A DNA stretch of 64,000 nt from an uncultured Pseudomonadota bacterium (GCA_903884235.1 CAISEB010000030.1:98500-162499), one strand, 5' to 3'. Positions 53,240 to 62,332 are shown, counted from the first letter of the stretch. The notes: generated from the letters alone by a model not told the origin. Program-made: numbers and translations.

Positions 53240-54540
53240 GCGCTCATGCCCACCACACGGGATTGACGCTCCGACACTCCGCGGTGCTGATCCACCGGTA
53301 TGCCGGCCTGTTCATGGCGGCATTTCTGATCGTCATCGGCTTGACCGGCAGCATCATCGTGTTTAATTCGGAGCTGACCCACTGGCTCGATCCGCCGCCG
53401 CAAGTCGGTGCACAGAATGCCGCGGTCTTGGACGGGCTCGTGCTTCGGGATCGGGCGCAGGCGCTGTATCCAACGGCAAGCTTCAACTACGTCAATCTCC
53501 ATGTCGCGAAGGATCAGGCGTTCCTGACTCCGGCCGAGCCGCGAATAGACCCCGCAACGAAGCAGCCATTCGACCTCGGTTTTGAGGCGCTCTACCTCGA
53601 CCCCTATACGGGACGGGAACTCGGGCGTGTGCAATCGGGCGGCAACTGGCCGATTACCCGGCACAACATCGTCCCACTCATCAACCGCCTGCACTACGCG
53701 CTCGCACTGCCCGATTCGTGGGGGCTCTGGCTATTCGGGATCGTGGCCGTGATCTGGACACTGGATTGTGTTGTCAGTGTCTACCTCACGTTCCCAACTC
53801 GGCTACAGCGGTCCGCGGCGACGGGGAGCGAGAGCGCCGGAAGGAGCTGGTTGGGTCGTTGGTGGCGCCCGTCCTGGCTCGTGAAGTGGCGAGGCTCCCC
53901 GTTTCGAATCAACTTCGATCTGCATCGGGCTGGAGGCCTGTGGCTCTGGCTGCTGCTCGCCGTCTTCGCCTGGTCCGGAGTCGGGTTCAACCTCAGCGAC
54001 CAGTTCTACACGCCCGTCATGCATGCGCTCTTTGGCATGCCGGATGTGTATGGGAATGGCGTCCCCGCACTGCCCAATCCGCACACCGACCCAGCGACCC
54101 CCTGGGAAGAAATTCGTGAAACCGCGCGGCGAGAGGTGCAATCCCGGTCCCTGGCGCTGAACTTCCGAGTGCTGGGCGAAGAAGGCCTTTACTACCAGCC
54201 GGATAAAGGGCTGTTCACCTATCTCGTGCGCAGCGACCGTGATGTGACGTCCGAGGGCGGCGGGTCGGTGTTGCTGCTCGACGACCGGGGGAGGCCCTTG
54301 GGCTTCTCGCTCCCGACCGGCCAGAACGTCGGGGCCACGCTCAATACCTGGCTCTTTGCCCTGCACACCGCCGAAGTGTGGGGCATGCCGTTCCGCCTAT
54401 TCGTCGCCCTGATGGGGATCCTCGTCAGCGGCTTCAGCATCACCGGAGTGTACATCTGGTGGAAGAAGCGCCGCGCTAGAACACACCGCCAACGAATCTC
54501 GGTCAAGAACTCAATTCATTTTCAGGGAAGTCACTCATGA
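53236..54540 (+). CDS. PepSY-TM protein, first copy (ferric siderophore reductase type)
   Basis: 434 residues of the PepSY-associated TM family (PiuB/FoxB-like). Membrane helices: LIHRYAGLFMAAFLIVIGLTGSIIVF (with the conserved His), LWLFGIVAVIWTLDCVVSVYLTF, LWLWLLLAVFAWSGVGFNLSD and LFVALMGILVSGFSITGVYIWWKKRR. PepSY-type segments lie between. Such proteins reduce Fe(III)-siderophores in the periplasm or release iron. ATGA overlaps join it to tonB and to the receptor gene downstream. Confidence 0.9.
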   Translation: MSAHAHHTGLTLRHSAVLIHRYAGLFMAAFLIVIGLTGSIIVFNSELTHWLDPPPQVGAQNAAVLDGLVLRDRAQALYPTASFNYVNLHVAKDQAFLTPAEPRIDPATKQPFDLGFEALYLDPYTGRELGRVQSGGNWPITRHNIVPLINRLHYALALPDSWGLWLFGIVAVIWTLDCVVSVYLTFPTRLQRSAATGSESAGRSWLGRWWRPSWLVKWRGSPFRINFDLHRAGGLWLWLLLAVFAWSGVGFNLSDQFYTPVMHALFGMPDVYGNGVPALPNPHTDPATPWEEIRETARREVQSRSLALNFRVLGEEGLYYQPDKGLFTYLVRSDRDVTSEGGGSVLLLDDRGRPLGFSLPTGQNVGATLNTWLFALHTAEVWGMPFRLFVALMGILVSGFSITGVYIWWKKRRARTHRQRISVKNSIHFQGSHS

Positions 54541-56750
54541 ACAAGAAAGGTATCGAAGCGCTCATCCTCGTGGTTCTGGCTGCTCCTGCGCTTGCGCAGC
54601 AGTCATCCCCCGCGCCGACGACGGAGCTCAGCAAGATGACCGTCTCGGACACCGCGGAGGAGGGCTACTCGCGCTCCGACTCGAGCACGGCGACCAAGAC
54701 CGACACTCCGTTGATTGAGACTCCAGCCTCGATTCAGGTCGTGACGCAGCAGATGCTGCAGGACCAGAAGGCCCTGACGTTCGATCAGGCGCTCGTCAAT
54801 GTCGCTGGAGTACGCTCATCGACGATCGGCTGGGCCGAGAATATATATCTCCGCGGGTTTCCGACATCCACCTATTTCCGCGACGGCTTCCGGATCGACG
54901 ACCCCAGTGGACTCGGCGGTACGGCGACCTTGAGCAATGTCGACAGCATTGAGGTCCTAAAGGGACCCGCATCGATTTTATACGGTCGCGTGGAGCCGGG
55001 CGGTGTTGTCAATATCATCACCAAGCAACCGTCGGCGACCCCGAGGTTCTCCGTGGAGCAAACCGCCGGCAGCTGGGGTGAGTACACGACCACTCTGGAC
55101 ACCGCTGGGCCGCTGAACGACAGCAAGACGCTCCAGTTCAGCCTCAATGCCTCCCATCACCAGAACAACCTCTTCATCGACAACGTGTGGGACAAGCGTG
55201 ATTTCATCGCGCCCTCTCTGCGGTGGACCCCGGACGCCAAGACACAAGTCACCCTGGAAGGTTCCTATTCACATGACCGGACGATTCTGTACCAGCAGTC
55301 GATCGTCCCGTATGACACGACGTCGCAGCAGTTCCTGTTTGGACCGCGCAACGCGAATCCGACGCCCTACGAGTTCGATCCGGATACTGCATTCATTGGT
55401 TTGAGCTGGTCGCACGAGTTTGCGGACGGTTGGACGGTGCGGCAACACATCAGTCGAAACCGGGTGAACTTTTCGACGCCTGTGAACTGGAATACGTGCT
55501 GCGGACCGCTATTCCAGGACGGGAACACCTGGACTGTCGGACTGAGCACTTCTCACCTGACCGGATGGACTCGATCGGACGGAACGGTGCTGGATCTCGA
55601 AGGTCACTTCAACACCGGACCCATCAAGCACACGCTGCTCATGGGTGGTGACTATTACAACCTGCGGGCGTTGTACGACAGCCAGTACTCCAATTCGAAC
55701 GGGCCATACTTCAATGTGCCGCTGTACAGCTCTGTCGTGCAGTCGACCGCGGCCATTCCGATTGACCCAAACAGCTTTTATTACACGGACACGACGACGC
55801 GGTCATACGGCCTATATGCCCAGGACCAGATCAAGCTCCCGTACTCCGTCGAGATTCTAGGCGGCCTGCGCTATCAGCATGTCGCTACCAACGGGTTCTC
55901 AACGAACGGGACAGACTTTTACGGCGGGTCTGGCAATCCGACGCCTTCCAATCCGCCAGCAGATCATGCCGTAACGCCGCGAGTCGGCGTGTTGTGGCTA
56001 CCGAAAGACTTTCTGAGCCTCTATGCAAGCTATACCGAGAACTTCGGCGCGACCAACGCAACGAGCACCGATTACCAGGGAAAGCCGCTCAAGCCGGAGG
56101 GGGCGAAGCAATATGAAGTGGGTACCAAGGCCGAGTCATCGGACGGGCGCCTGTCAGCGTCCTTAGCGTGGTACGACCTGACAAAGATCAACGTCATCGC
56201 ACCGGATATCGCTCATCCGAACGGCCAAGGTAGCTTCTTCCCGACGACCGTGGGTCAAATTGAATCCAAGGGCGTCGAGATGACCCTACAGGGCGAGATC
56301 CTTCAGGGATGGGATGCCCTGGTGGCGTACTCGTATGACCGGGCAACGATCAAGGTCGGCACTTCGACATATCCGGCCGGTACGCGTCTTCCGCAGGTGC
56401 CGGAACAGATGCTGCGTCTGTATTCGACATACAAGTTGTCGGGCGCTCTTCAGGGCTTCAAGGTCGGCGCGGGGCTCAGCTTTGAAGGTTCGGCGCCGGG
56501 TCTTTATGTCGACCCCAATACGGGGGCTTCAGAAACGAACGTAATCACGAATCCCGCGTATCACACGGTCGATGCAATGGCTTCCTATGAACATCCGATC
56601 GGACGCGCGCGAGTGACGGCGCAGATCAATGTTCGCAATGCGCTGGATGCAAGTTATCGGACGGATTCGTTCATGTATGTCGCGCCCTGGGGATACGTGA
56701 CCTATGGACCCCCGCGCTCCGTGCTCGGGTCCGTCAAGGTGGAGTTCTGA
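54537..56750 (+). CDS. TonB-dependent siderophore receptor
   Basis: 737 residues. Signal peptide MNKKGIEALILVVLAAPALA. No N-terminal signalling extension. The plug domain begins with LIETPASIQVVTQQMLQDQKALTFDQALVNVAGVRSSTIG and includes IYLRGFPTSTYFRDGFRID and VLKGPASILYGRVEPGGVVNIITKQP. The 22-strand barrel follows and the protein ends in a terminal Phe (PPRSVLGSVKVEF), as required for outer-membrane insertion. The pattern is that of the FhuA/FoxA/FpvA-like siderophore class; the ligand is unknown. Between two PepSY-TM genes. Confidence 0.95.
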   Translation: MNKKGIEALILVVLAAPALAQQSSPAPTTELSKMTVSDTAEEGYSRSDSSTATKTDTPLIETPASIQVVTQQMLQDQKALTFDQALVNVAGVRSSTIGWAENIYLRGFPTSTYFRDGFRIDDPSGLGGTATLSNVDSIEVLKGPASILYGRVEPGGVVNIITKQPSATPRFSVEQTAGSWGEYTTTLDTAGPLNDSKTLQFSLNASHHQNNLFIDNVWDKRDFIAPSLRWTPDAKTQVTLEGSYSHDRTILYQQSIVPYDTTSQQFLFGPRNANPTPYEFDPDTAFIGLSWSHEFADGWTVRQHISRNRVNFSTPVNWNTCCGPLFQDGNTWTVGLSTSHLTGWTRSDGTVLDLEGHFNTGPIKHTLLMGGDYYNLRALYDSQYSNSNGPYFNVPLYSSVVQSTAAIPIDPNSFYYTDTTTRSYGLYAQDQIKLPYSVEILGGLRYQHVATNGFSTNGTDFYGGSGNPTPSNPPADHAVTPRVGVLWLPKDFLSLYASYTENFGATNATSTDYQGKPLKPEGAKQYEVGTKAESSDGRLSASLAWYDLTKINVIAPDIAHPNGQGSFFPTTVGQIESKGVEMTLQGEILQGWDALVAYSYDRATIKVGTSTYPAGTRLPQVPEQMLRLYSTYKLSGALQGFKVGAGLSFEGSAPGLYVDPNTGASETNVITNPAYHTVDAMASYEHPIGRARVTAQINVRNALDASYRTDSFMYVAPWGYVTYGPPRSVLGSVKVEF

Positions 56751-56860
56751 GTGGACGACGTGAGCGGTCTCTCCTGTACTGGACGCGGGCCGCTTATGGG
56801 GACGCGCATGCCACGGTGCCTCTGCTTTCCGGCAGGGACGACCGGCTTGGGCGCGTCACC

Positions 56861-58114
56861 ATGAGGAGGGGGCTCGTGTGGCTGCACCGCTGGGTGGGGC
56901 TTCTTATGGCGGGCTTTCTGATCCTGGAAGGCTTGACCGGGAGCCTGCTCGCGTTTCGCGAGCCTCTTGAGAGGCTGACGAATCCGCAGCTGTTCGGAGT
57001 AGCAGCTCCCGGAGTAGCACCTTTGGATCTGGCGACGCTCGCAATGCGTGCTGAGGTCGTGGAGCCGCACTCCCGCATAGACTATTTTTCCGTCTATCAC
57101 GATCAGGCCTTCGTCCGAGTCTCGCCCCGAGTCGATCCTTCGACGGGGAAGGAATGGCCCATTACGTTTGATCGCGTGTTCTTGGATCCATACACGGGAA
57201 AGGAGCTAGGAAAACGTCGTGAGGGCGACATCACCCAAGGCCGAATCAACCTGGTTTCTTTTCTCTACGCACTGCACATGAATCTCTCGGCTGGAAGCAC
57301 AGGATATCTGATCCTCGGAATTGTGGCCCTGGCCTGGAGCATTGATTGCTTTGTCGGGCTGTACCTCACGGTGCCGGTCTCGCTTCGCGGCTTCCTGCGA
57401 AAGTGGCTGCCCTCATGGTGGATTAAGGTGAACGCGAAGGCCGTTCGGGTGAATTTCGATCTGCACCGGGCAGACGGGCTATGGTTGTGGCCGGTGCTCT
57501 TTGTGTTCGCATGGTCTAGCGTCATGTTTAATCTGAGTTCGACCTACATTGCCGTCATGCGGTCTGTGCTTGACTACGAGGATCCGATGTTGGTAATGCA
57601 GCGGCCCGGACTGCATGAGAATCCGAATCCACGGCTTCACTGGTCTGAAGCCCAGTCGCTGGGCGAGAAGGCGATGCGAGATGTTGCCGCCGAGCGAGGC
57701 TTCAAGATATTGCGACCGTACGGCATGGCCTATATCGAGAGCTTAGGCGTCTACACGTACGCCGTCGTATCGGACCTTAACGTTCAGAACAATGCGTGGA
57801 GTACCTCGGTCTGGGTAGACGGGGACACTGGCGAAATTCGCGATGTGAGTGTCCCAAGCGGTGCGCACGTTGGGAATACCGTCGAGACTTGGTTGCGCGC
57901 TCTCCACTTCGCGGATATCCACGATTCCACGACTTATCGGATCTTCGTTGCGATGGTTGGGATCGTTACCGTGATGCTTTCTGTGACCGGAATCTACCTA
58001 TGGTGGAAGAAGCGGCGCGCGCGGCGGTGGTCCAGGAGACACCTGGCAAACAGTGCGAGCGCTGGCCTGACTGCCCAAAACCTGGTTGAAACCTCGGTGG
58101 GGAGAACGCCATGA
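56861..58114 (+). CDS. PepSY-TM protein, second copy
   Basis: 417 residues from ATG 56861; a GTG at 56816 could add 15 residues. Helices: RGLVWLHRWVGLLMAGFLILEGLTGSLLAF, YLILGIVALAWSIDCFVGLYLTV, LWLWPVLFVFAWSSVMFNLSS, FVAMVGIVTVMLSVTGIYLWWKKRRA, with the conserved His residues and PepSY regions. It resembles the first copy in layout but differs widely in sequence, so it is a paralogue rather than a recent duplication. Its stop overlaps the next gene by 4 bases. Probably works with the receptor to free iron from the ligand. Confidence 0.88.
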   Translation: MRRGLVWLHRWVGLLMAGFLILEGLTGSLLAFREPLERLTNPQLFGVAAPGVAPLDLATLAMRAEVVEPHSRIDYFSVYHDQAFVRVSPRVDPSTGKEWPITFDRVFLDPYTGKELGKRREGDITQGRINLVSFLYALHMNLSAGSTGYLILGIVALAWSIDCFVGLYLTVPVSLRGFLRKWLPSWWIKVNAKAVRVNFDLHRADGLWLWPVLFVFAWSSVMFNLSSTYIAVMRSVLDYEDPMLVMQRPGLHENPNPRLHWSEAQSLGEKAMRDVAAERGFKILRPYGMAYIESLGVYTYAVVSDLNVQNNAWSTSVWVDGDTGEIRDVSVPSGAHVGNTVETWLRALHFADIHDSTTYRIFVAMVGIVTVMLSVTGIYLWWKKRRARRWSRRHLANSASAGLTAQNLVETSVGRTP

Positions 58115-59145
58115 GTTGGTACGTTCGAGCGCTCGTTGGTCTACTGGCGGCCGCGCCGGCGATTGCCTGGGCGGGTCCTGCAGGTACCAGCAATGCGGAG
58201 AATGGACGCATCGTAAGCGAAGCGTCGTGGCCGTCGTTGCCGCGATGGGATGAGCTTGACGAGTTCACGCATGGCTATTTCACGCAATCGGTATATGAAC
58301 GGGTGCGCGCACAGACCGAGTTTGAAGTCCTGGACATCCGGTATTGGAGCGATGGGCTATTGATCCGCGGGATGCTCATACGGCCGAAGCAACCCGGCGG
58401 GCAGAAGTGGCCGGCGGTCATCTACAACCGCGGCGGGACCGGGGACTACGGACGGATCGGGAATTACGGCGTTCCCTGTAAGCAGGAGAACGATTCGTGC
58501 CTTTACCTTGTGGACCTGTTGATGCTCGCTGAAAAAGGATTCGTTGTCATTGCCTCGGATTATCGCTTTCACGGTTCGACCGGAAAGCGCGACGAATGGG
58601 GTGGTCAAGAGGTCGATGACGTCCTGAATCTCGTGCCGGCTCTCAAGGCCCTGGAATTCGTCGATCCGACGCGACTGTACATGCTCGGTCAGTCGCGGGG
58701 CGGAACAATGACCTATATCGCGTTGAAGCGTGGAGCTCTGGTTCAGGCGGCCGCCGTCATCGCCGGCCCGGCTCTGCTCAGTGCCGACACGAAATCGTTC
58801 ATTCACGGAGACTGGTTTCTGAAGGGAAACGAATGGTTTGATGGTGCGCCCAAGGTCTGGCCGAATTACGAGCAACGTGCGGATGAGTACTACCGCGATC
58901 GGTCTGCCGTCTTGTGGCCGGAGAAGATCAACGTGCCAGTACTCATCATGCACGGTCGGATGGACAAACTGGTTCCGGTAACCCAGGCGCTGCGTATGGC
59001 CGAGGCGCTGCAATCGCACGACAAGGTGTACTCGTTGGTCATTTACGGTTCGGATGGCCATTCGCTGTCGAAGAACGCTGAGGACCGAACGCGCCGAATT
59101 GTTGAGTGGTTCGACCAGTACGGGGCTCACAGTGTTGCTCGCTAG
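58111..59145 (+). CDS. Secreted alpha/beta hydrolase (S9 prolyl-oligopeptidase-like, no propeller)
   Basis: 344 residues with a signal peptide (MSWYVRALVGLLAAAPAIAWA). Catalytic triad: Ser195 in LGQSRGGTM, Asp285 in IMHGRMDKLVP and His317 in SDGHSLS. PAVIYNRGGTGDYGR supplies the oxyanion region. The N-terminal beta-propeller of true prolyl oligopeptidases is absent, leaving only the catalytic domain. Context in a receptor operon suggests cleavage of a peptide or ester bond in the imported metallophore, or of peptides; this is inference. Its stop overlaps the S46 peptidase by 14 bases. Confidence 0.85.
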   Translation: MSWYVRALVGLLAAAPAIAWAGPAGTSNAENGRIVSEASWPSLPRWDELDEFTHGYFTQSVYERVRAQTEFEVLDIRYWSDGLLIRGMLIRPKQPGGQKWPAVIYNRGGTGDYGRIGNYGVPCKQENDSCLYLVDLLMLAEKGFVVIASDYRFHGSTGKRDEWGGQEVDDVLNLVPALKALEFVDPTRLYMLGQSRGGTMTYIALKRGALVQAAAVIAGPALLSADTKSFIHGDWFLKGNEWFDGAPKVWPNYEQRADEYYRDRSAVLWPEKINVPVLIMHGRMDKLVPVTQALRMAEALQSHDKVYSLVIYGSDGHSLSKNAEDRTRRIVEWFDQYGAHSVAR

Positions 59146-61384
59146 TGTCGCGGAGCCCGTTCCGGCAATCGTCGATGGGCGAAGGGGAGTCGAGTGTCGA
59201 TGGCGCCGTGTCGCGAACGGTGTTGTTCTCGCGCTCTTGCTGTCTGGGGGATTCACGTTCATGGGGTCCGCGGCGTTAGGCGCGGAGGGGTACTGGCCGT
59301 ATACCGATATACCGTTGGAGCGTATCGAGTCCGACACGGGCGTCATATTGACGAAGCCGTGGCTCGATCGCCTCGAGAGGGCAACCGTTCGTGTCGGAAC
59401 GACCGGGACGTCAGGCGCGTTCGTCAGCAATCGGGGTCTAGTTCTCACGGCGAGGCACGTCATTCCCGCAGTGGCTCGGGAGACCATCGAGAACGAGCTC
59501 AAGAACGGCTTCGCGGCAGCGGGAATAGAGAGCGAGGTCCAGCTTCCCCACGTCACGGTTGATGCGCTTGTGAGCGAACGTGACGTGACCGCCACGGTGC
59601 TTAAGGCAGCAATGCCGGGAACAAGCGGTGTCCACGCGGAGCCCCAGGCCGCTGCAATTGCGTATCTCGAGCGCAAAGTTGGGGTCGAACCGGGCTCAGT
59701 CGGGCAGGTGGTCTCATACTTCGGGGGCGCCAAGTACGTACTCTTCACGTATCACCGATACACCGACGTTCGCCTTGCGTTCGCCCCGGAGTCGGGGCTC
59801 GCGGCGGACACGGGGGCATATCCAGCGCCGACTTTGGATATCGCTCTGGTTCGCGTCTACGAGCGTGGCAGGCCAGCCACTACGCCAAACTATCTTCGCG
59901 TCTCTCGGCAACATCCTATGGAGGGAATGCCGGTTTTCATCAGCGGGGCGCCGTACGCCGGCGGAACCCGGTATCTTCCGGGATTGGAGCTTCGGTCCAT
60001 GCAGTCGATCGAGGTGCCGCTCGAGCTCGACCTGATCGGTAAGGCTGCAACACGCGCATCGGCCTGGCGCGACCGTACCGGTTCAAGTGATCCCGGTGCA
60101 GCCGAGACAGTCAAGTTGCTCAGATTCTATCGGGAGCTTCTGGAGGTCAATGCCACGGCCTACCGCGACCCGGCGTTCGTTGCAGCTCGGGAGTATGACG
60201 ACCTGCACTTGCGCGAGTCGCTCTCCGGCACGGCGGGCACGCGCGATCTGGCGATACTTAATGATGCCGAGGCAAAGGTGAGAGGACTCGACCCGCTCCG
60301 ACGGGCGCACCTGCTCCTGCCTTGGGCCGGTGACCAGGAGCCGATCATGTGGCAGGACCCGGACGCGCACGTGCCGTGGGCGGCCTATGTCATCGGACCG
60401 ACGCTGACGGCGGCCGATATCCTCGTTCGACTGCGCGAAGAGCGTCATCGTCCAGACGCCGAGCGGGCGCTGGGTTACCGCGAAGCGGCAAGAGCGCGGC
60501 TCGAACACTGGCTCCTCGATGGCTGCAATTCCGGGTGCCTTGCCGGCGCGGCGTCTGAATTCGAGGTTGAGCTCCTGACGGCGTACCTCGAAACGCTGGT
60601 CGAGTACTTGCCGCCGAAGGACTCGGTGTTGGCGGGGTTGCTTGAGGGTAGGGCACCGCGCGAGAGAGCCGAACAACTGGTTGGCGGCAGTCGGCTGGGT
60701 GATGCGGCATTTCGGAAGCGGTTGTACTCGGCGACCGACGCGGAATTCGTGCAGATGCACGATCCCATGCTGGATGCGGTGCGGACCGTGCAAGGCGAGA
60801 TCCGGCGCCGCGGTCGCGAGTACGACGCGAAATCCGCTGCACTTCGGAGAGTCGAGAGAGAACTTGAAGCGGTACGATACGCCGCGCTCGGCCCGGCGCT
60901 CTACCCGGACACGACCGGAACCTTTCGCTTGGGCTATGGCTTGCTGACTGCCTACGAGCGCGCGCCCCAGGAGCCGACGATGTCACCTTCTCCCTGGTTC
61001 AAGCTTCCGGCGGTTTCCACCGCGTCGGCGCTGTATGACTATGGGCGCCATCGGGAGCATCCGCTCGCCGTACCGGATCGCTGGCGCACCGCGGAGACCG
61101 CCGTGCCCGGGGCTGCCGCCCTGGATTTCATGTCGGACGTTGATGGCGTCGCCGGGAACTCGGGCAGCGTCACCGTTGACCGGAACGGGGACGTCGTCGG
61201 AGTATTGTTCAGCGGTGACGGTGGGGCAGATGTGTTCCGCTACGTGTACGAGGGCAAGCTGTCGTCGAATCCCGAGCGGAGCATTCATTCGGCGGTGGAG
61301 GGGCTTCTAGAGGCTCTCGATCGCATATACGGGGCACCGGGCTTGTTGCGTGAACTCACGGAGTGGCGGACTAACGCGCGGTAA
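59132..61384 (+). CDS. S46-family dipeptidyl peptidase (DPP7/DPP11-like)
   Basis: 750 residues from GTG 59132, preferred because a signal-like stretch (VVLALLLSGGFTFMGSAALGA) follows; start remains uncertain. The chymotrypsin-like core shows catalytic His109 in SNRGLVLTARHVIPAVARET and Ser677 in VAGNSGSVTVDRNGDVVGVLF; the Asp was not located. A large helical insertion between the barrels is typical of S46 (about 700-720 residues). These exo-peptidases release dipeptides in the periplasm. The protein is longer than usual by about 30 residues at the N-terminus. Confidence 0.88.
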   Translation: MLLASVAEPVPAIVDGRRGVECRWRRVANGVVLALLLSGGFTFMGSAALGAEGYWPYTDIPLERIESDTGVILTKPWLDRLERATVRVGTTGTSGAFVSNRGLVLTARHVIPAVARETIENELKNGFAAAGIESEVQLPHVTVDALVSERDVTATVLKAAMPGTSGVHAEPQAAAIAYLERKVGVEPGSVGQVVSYFGGAKYVLFTYHRYTDVRLAFAPESGLAADTGAYPAPTLDIALVRVYERGRPATTPNYLRVSRQHPMEGMPVFISGAPYAGGTRYLPGLELRSMQSIEVPLELDLIGKAATRASAWRDRTGSSDPGAAETVKLLRFYRELLEVNATAYRDPAFVAAREYDDLHLRESLSGTAGTRDLAILNDAEAKVRGLDPLRRAHLLLPWAGDQEPIMWQDPDAHVPWAAYVIGPTLTAADILVRLREERHRPDAERALGYREAARARLEHWLLDGCNSGCLAGAASEFEVELLTAYLETLVEYLPPKDSVLAGLLEGRAPRERAEQLVGGSRLGDAAFRKRLYSATDAEFVQMHDPMLDAVRTVQGEIRRRGREYDAKSAALRRVERELEAVRYAALGPALYPDTTGTFRLGYGLLTAYERAPQEPTMSPSPWFKLPAVSTASALYDYGRHREHPLAVPDRWRTAETAVPGAAALDFMSDVDGVAGNSGSVTVDRNGDVVGVLFSGDGGADVFRYVYEGKLSSNPERSIHSAVEGLLEALDRIYGAPGLLRELTEWRTNAR

Positions 61385-61419
61385 AATGAGAGAGAGTGCC
61401 ACCCCGCTCGGATTGCCCG

Positions 61420-61920
61420 ATGCCAACTACTTTTCGTCCTGCTGAGCTTCTGGATCACGCGTCGACCCGACGTCTGGTCGATGATGCATTCCGCCCAGAG
61501 GATGTTGTGACGTTTCTTGACGCACTGCGTGCTGACGGCTGCATTTTGGGCGAGTGGGTGGCCGAAGACGAGGGCGAGGCAATCGGGCACATCGTCTTTT
61601 CTCGCGTGTGGGTTGAACTACCGGATGGGGTTCTGCGGAATGCGGCGATGTTGACTCCGCTCGCCGTGAAACCTGGTCGACAGCGCCAGGGTGTAGGCAT
61701 TGGTCTTATGAATCATTCGTTGGCGGCACTAGAGGCGCGCGGCGAACAGTTATTCTTTGTCCTTGGCCACCCGACGTATTACCCGCGCGCGGGCTTCCAA
61801 TCCGCGCCTGCCGAAATGGTCGTCAGTCCGTGGCAGGGCCAGGCTGCGTTTATGGCGCGTGGTGCTTCAGTCCCTCCGGGCCGCCTCGTCTTGCCGAGAG
61901 TCATCGCGGAAGCTCACTGA
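61420..61920 (+). CDS. GNAT-family N-acetyltransferase
   Basis: 166 residues from ATG 61420 (GTG 61396 is an alternative). A GNAT core is visible: LLDHASTRRLVDDAFRPEDV, IGHIVFSRVWVE, and the acetyl-CoA loop PLAVKPGRQRQGVGIGLMNHSL, then FFVLGHPTYYPRAGFQ as in YhbS-type enzymes. Substrate unknown; it may acetylate a small amine or protein. It starts about 36 bases after the S46 stop and seems the last gene of the island cargo. Confidence 0.88.
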   Translation: MPTTFRPAELLDHASTRRLVDDAFRPEDVVTFLDALRADGCILGEWVAEDEGEAIGHIVFSRVWVELPDGVLRNAAMLTPLAVKPGRQRQGVGIGLMNHSLAALEARGEQLFFVLGHPTYYPRAGFQSAPAEMVVSPWQGQAAFMARGASVPPGRLVLPRVIAEAH

Positions 61921-62056
61921 TGACCCCAGGCCTGCCATGCAGACCACCTTCCTCGCGCGTTGCGGAGGGATCAAGTACCAGAATCGAGCGCAAAGTTTTT
62001 GGCGGCGAGTTGTTCATGATCGACATGCAGATCACACGGTACCCAAGGCACTGTGA

Positions 62057-62085
62057 CCTTTCGGCATCTATCGCCGTCTATCGCC
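62057..62085 (+). repeat. Module A, copy 1
   Basis: About 29 bases containing GGCATCTATCGC followed by GTCTATCGCC, a tandem of a near-identical 10-base unit. 27 of 29 bases match copy 2. Lies 99 bases before the second guaA core. Confidence 0.7.
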
Positions 62086-62102
62086 CTTAAGCGGATTGTT
62101 TT

Positions 62103-62123
62103 GGCGGTAGATCTGACGGTAAG
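62103..62123 (+). repeat. Module B, copy 1
   Basis: GGCGGTAGATCTGACGGTAAG, with two GGTA-type half-units spaced 12 bases; near match of 62310-62330. Confidence 0.6.
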
Positions 62124-62170
62124 TTCGTTGTACGCTTAGAAAAATACTAATATTGTCAGGCGCTTATAAG

Positions 62171-62200
62171 TGCCGGAGACAATTGAGTGGGAGTGAAAAG
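62171..62200 (+). repeat. Second att-like core: guaA-type tail
   Basis: In the reading frame ending at 62196 these bases encode P-E-T-I-E-W-E-stop. GAGTGGGAGTGA at 62185-62196 is identical to the guaA end at 51205-51216. Upstream positions differ mainly at codon third positions, as if a guaA end from another strain had been carried in. It is not attached to a guaA gene. Confidence 0.75.
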
Positions 62201-62202
62201 GG

Positions 62203-62231
62203 CCTTTCGGCATCTATCGCGATCTATCGCC
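62203..62231 (+). repeat. Module A, copy 2
   Basis: Begins 6 bases after the second guaA core. GGCATCTATCGC then GATCTATCGCC; two mismatches from copy 1. Confidence 0.7.
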
Positions 62232-62307
62232 TGCGCGCGCAAGCCTTTGAAAAATAACGGTTGGTGCTATGCCGCATTTTTGGTCTCCGACCCCGAAGCG
62301 ATACTTT

Positions 62308-62332
62308 TTGACGGTAAATCTGACGGTAAAAA
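62308..62332 (+). repeat. Module B, copy 2
   Basis: TTGACGGTAAATCTGACGGT followed by AAAAA: two GACGGTAA units 12 bases apart, resembling paired integrase arm sites. Confidence 0.6.

Larger units (their letters stand above)
51205..62196. mobile_element. Putative genomic island inserted at the guaA 3' end
   Basis: About 11 kb lying between the guaA stop and a second guaA-like tail in the same orientation. Inside, base composition is less GC-rich than in the flanking housekeeping block, intergenic gaps are longer, and the cargo (copper storage, TonB-siderophore cassette, peptidases, acetyltransferase) is unrelated to purine synthesis. No integrase, relaxase or transposase gene is visible within it, so it is either a remnant, a non-autonomous element, or moved by an integrase encoded to the right of the window. 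Boundaries are defined by the 12-base identical core GAGTGGGAGTGA. Confidence 0.65.
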
